Assembly (NCBI GenBank): GCA_021323815.1
Contig: JAJPKG010000271.1
Coordinates: forward strand, 1 to 5,975
Origin: Pseudomonadota bacterium
GTDB lineage: Bacteria; Chloroflexota; Ktedonobacteria; Ktedonobacterales; JACDGC01
DNA: 5,975 nt
Direction: 5' to 3'
This document shows, piece by piece, positions 5,117 through 5,975 of this stretch (positions within the stretch are counted from its first letter, which is position 1; the number at the start of each line of letters is the position of its first letter). Under the pieces are notes generated by a model. The model searched no databases and was not told the DNA's origin. It saw only the letters and a program-made list of their open reading frames with translations. Made by a program: the position numbers and the translations under genes.

Positions 5117-5975
5117 GATACGCTGAATCGCTCTATGACGTGGCAATTGTCGGGGGCGGGCCGGGCGGCGCAGCAACGGCCACGCTGCTGGCCCGCACCG
5201 GTTTGCGCGTGGCGCTTGTGGAAGCGGCGACCTTCCCCCGCGACAAGCCCTGCGCTGAATATCTCAGCCCCGCCGCCGCGCCACTGTTGCACGACCTGGG
5301 CGTCATGGAAGAGATCGAAGCCGCGCAACCGGCGCACCCCCTCGGCTTTCGCCTTTTCGCGCCGGACGGCAGCATGTTTCAGGCAGATTTCGCCGCGACG
5401 AAAGATCGCGCCGGTCAGAGCATCTTCACCGCTGGGCTGGCTGTGCCGCGCCGCGTGCTGGATGCCGCGCTGTTCCGCGCCGCACAGCGCGCCGGAGCCG
5501 AGACGCGCGAGTGCTGGCGGGTGGCACAACTCACCCGCGAAGACGGCGTCACCACTCTCACGTCCGTCACGGGGGAACAGATCTGCGCCCGGCTGGTCAT
5601 CGCCGCCGACGGGGTGCATTCCACCATCGCGCGCCGCCTGGGACTGCACATCCCCAGCCGCATGCGCAAAGTGGCGCTGGTCGCGCACATGCGCGGCATC
5701 GCGGGCATGACCGAATATGGCGAGATGCACATCGCCAACCGGCGCTATGTGGGCCTCGCGCCGCTGGAACGCCCCGGCACGGGGGATCTCACCAACGTGG
5801 CGCTGGTGGTGGATGAAGCACGCGACGCGGCTCACCTCGCCGGGCGCGCGCAAGTGTTTTTGCTGGAAGCGCTGGCGACCTTTCCCGGCCTGCGCAACCG
5901 CCTCAACGATGTCACCATCACGCGCAAAACGCTGGCGGTCAGCCGCGTGTGCGTGCGCGCCAGCCGTCTTTCGGA
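5113..5975 (+). CDS. FAD-dependent oxidoreductase, geranylgeranyl reductase-like (N-terminal part)
   Basis: The frame starts at ATG 5113, overlapping the methyltransferase stop, and is open to the right edge (287 residues visible). It opens with a dinucleotide-binding motif: VAIVGGGPGGAATA (10-23, GxGxxG at 14-19) and Glu37 closing the second strand. It continues with FPRDKPCAEYLSP (41-53), the counterpart of the PRxKPCG motif of geranylgeranyl reductases, here with AEY after the Cys. The second FAD signature is LVIAADGVHSTIARRLGL (161-178, with the Asp-Gly at 166-167). The later GD motif and substrate domain lie beyond the window. The family includes geranylgeranyl reductases, flavin monooxygenases and halogenases. 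With a methyltransferase it would tailor a polyketide, quinone or lipid by reduction or hydroxylation. A 287-codon open frame lies antisense (4990-5853) but lacks any recognisable motif and is a codon-bias shadow. Confidence 0.9.
   Translation, partial: MRYAESLYDVAIVGGGPGGAATATLLARTGLRVALVEAATFPRDKPCAEYLSPAAAPLLHDLGVMEEIEAAQPAHPLGFRLFAPDGSMFQADFAATKDRAGQSIFTAGLAVPRRVLDAALFRAAQRAGAETRECWRVAQLTREDGVTTLTSVTGEQICARLVIAADGVHSTIARRLGLHIPSRMRKVALVAHMRGIAGMTEYGEMHIANRRYVGLAPLERPGTGDLTNVALVVDEARDAAHLAGRAQVFLLEALATFPGLRNRLNDVTITRKTLAVSRVCVRASRLS

Noticed and set aside
4990..5853. A 287-codon open frame on the minus strand
   Set aside because: It is antisense to the methyltransferase end and the FAD oxidoreductase, whose plus-strand frame shows clear FAD-binding motifs. 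The minus frame is His/Arg/Gly-rich with no recognisable domain, as expected of a shadow in GC-rich DNA.

Overview
The window is G+C-rich and reads like a chromosomal stretch from a free-living, multicellular-type soil bacterium. My best guess is Chloroflexota, class Ktedonobacteria. This is inferred from the style of the lipoprotein, the intergenic palindromic repeats, the IS701-type remnant and the methyltransferase/FAD-oxidoreductase pair. No rRNA or other taxonomic marker is present, so the placement is tentative.

Left part (1-1970, plus strand). The C-terminal part of an FtsX/MacB-type ABC transporter permease enters from the left edge. It is followed after 45 nt by a small lipoprotein whose best start is 776, not the longer upstream ATG. 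Next comes a degenerate IS701-family transposase (about 1370-1970). It has lost its N-terminus, carries an in-frame TAG, and has an internal frame-changing deletion that joins the catalytic Glu region directly to the extreme C-terminus.

Middle (1971-4393). A palindrome-rich spacer leads into a minus-strand two-gene unit: a ribbon-helix-helix-like 100-aa protein (3012-3314) followed 3 nt later by a two-domain MOSC protein (2202-3008). Diverging from it is a VOC/glyoxalase-fold protein (3474-3935). It is driven by a near-consensus promoter placed so close to the ATG that the mRNA is probably leaderless, and it ends in a Lys/Thr/Arg-rich tail. The 458-bp gap after it holds a 34-bp perfect tandem repeat (3.5 copies) and a palindromic element. 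A diverged second copy of that element, in inverse orientation, sits just behind the MOSC gene at 2130-2178.

Right part (4394-5975, plus strand). A class I SAM methyltransferase overlaps by ATGA with a geranylgeranyl-reductase-like FAD oxidoreductase that runs off the right edge. This pairing is typical of tailoring enzymes next to type III polyketide synthases or lipid/quinone modification loci; no synthase is visible here. The oxidoreductase is open at the window edge, and a long antisense reading frame lies across it, so it is easily missed.

I see no clear new defence or mobile system. The most interesting items are the shared palindromic element with its tandem relative, the leaderless VOC gene with a histone-like tail, and the RHH-MOSC couple.
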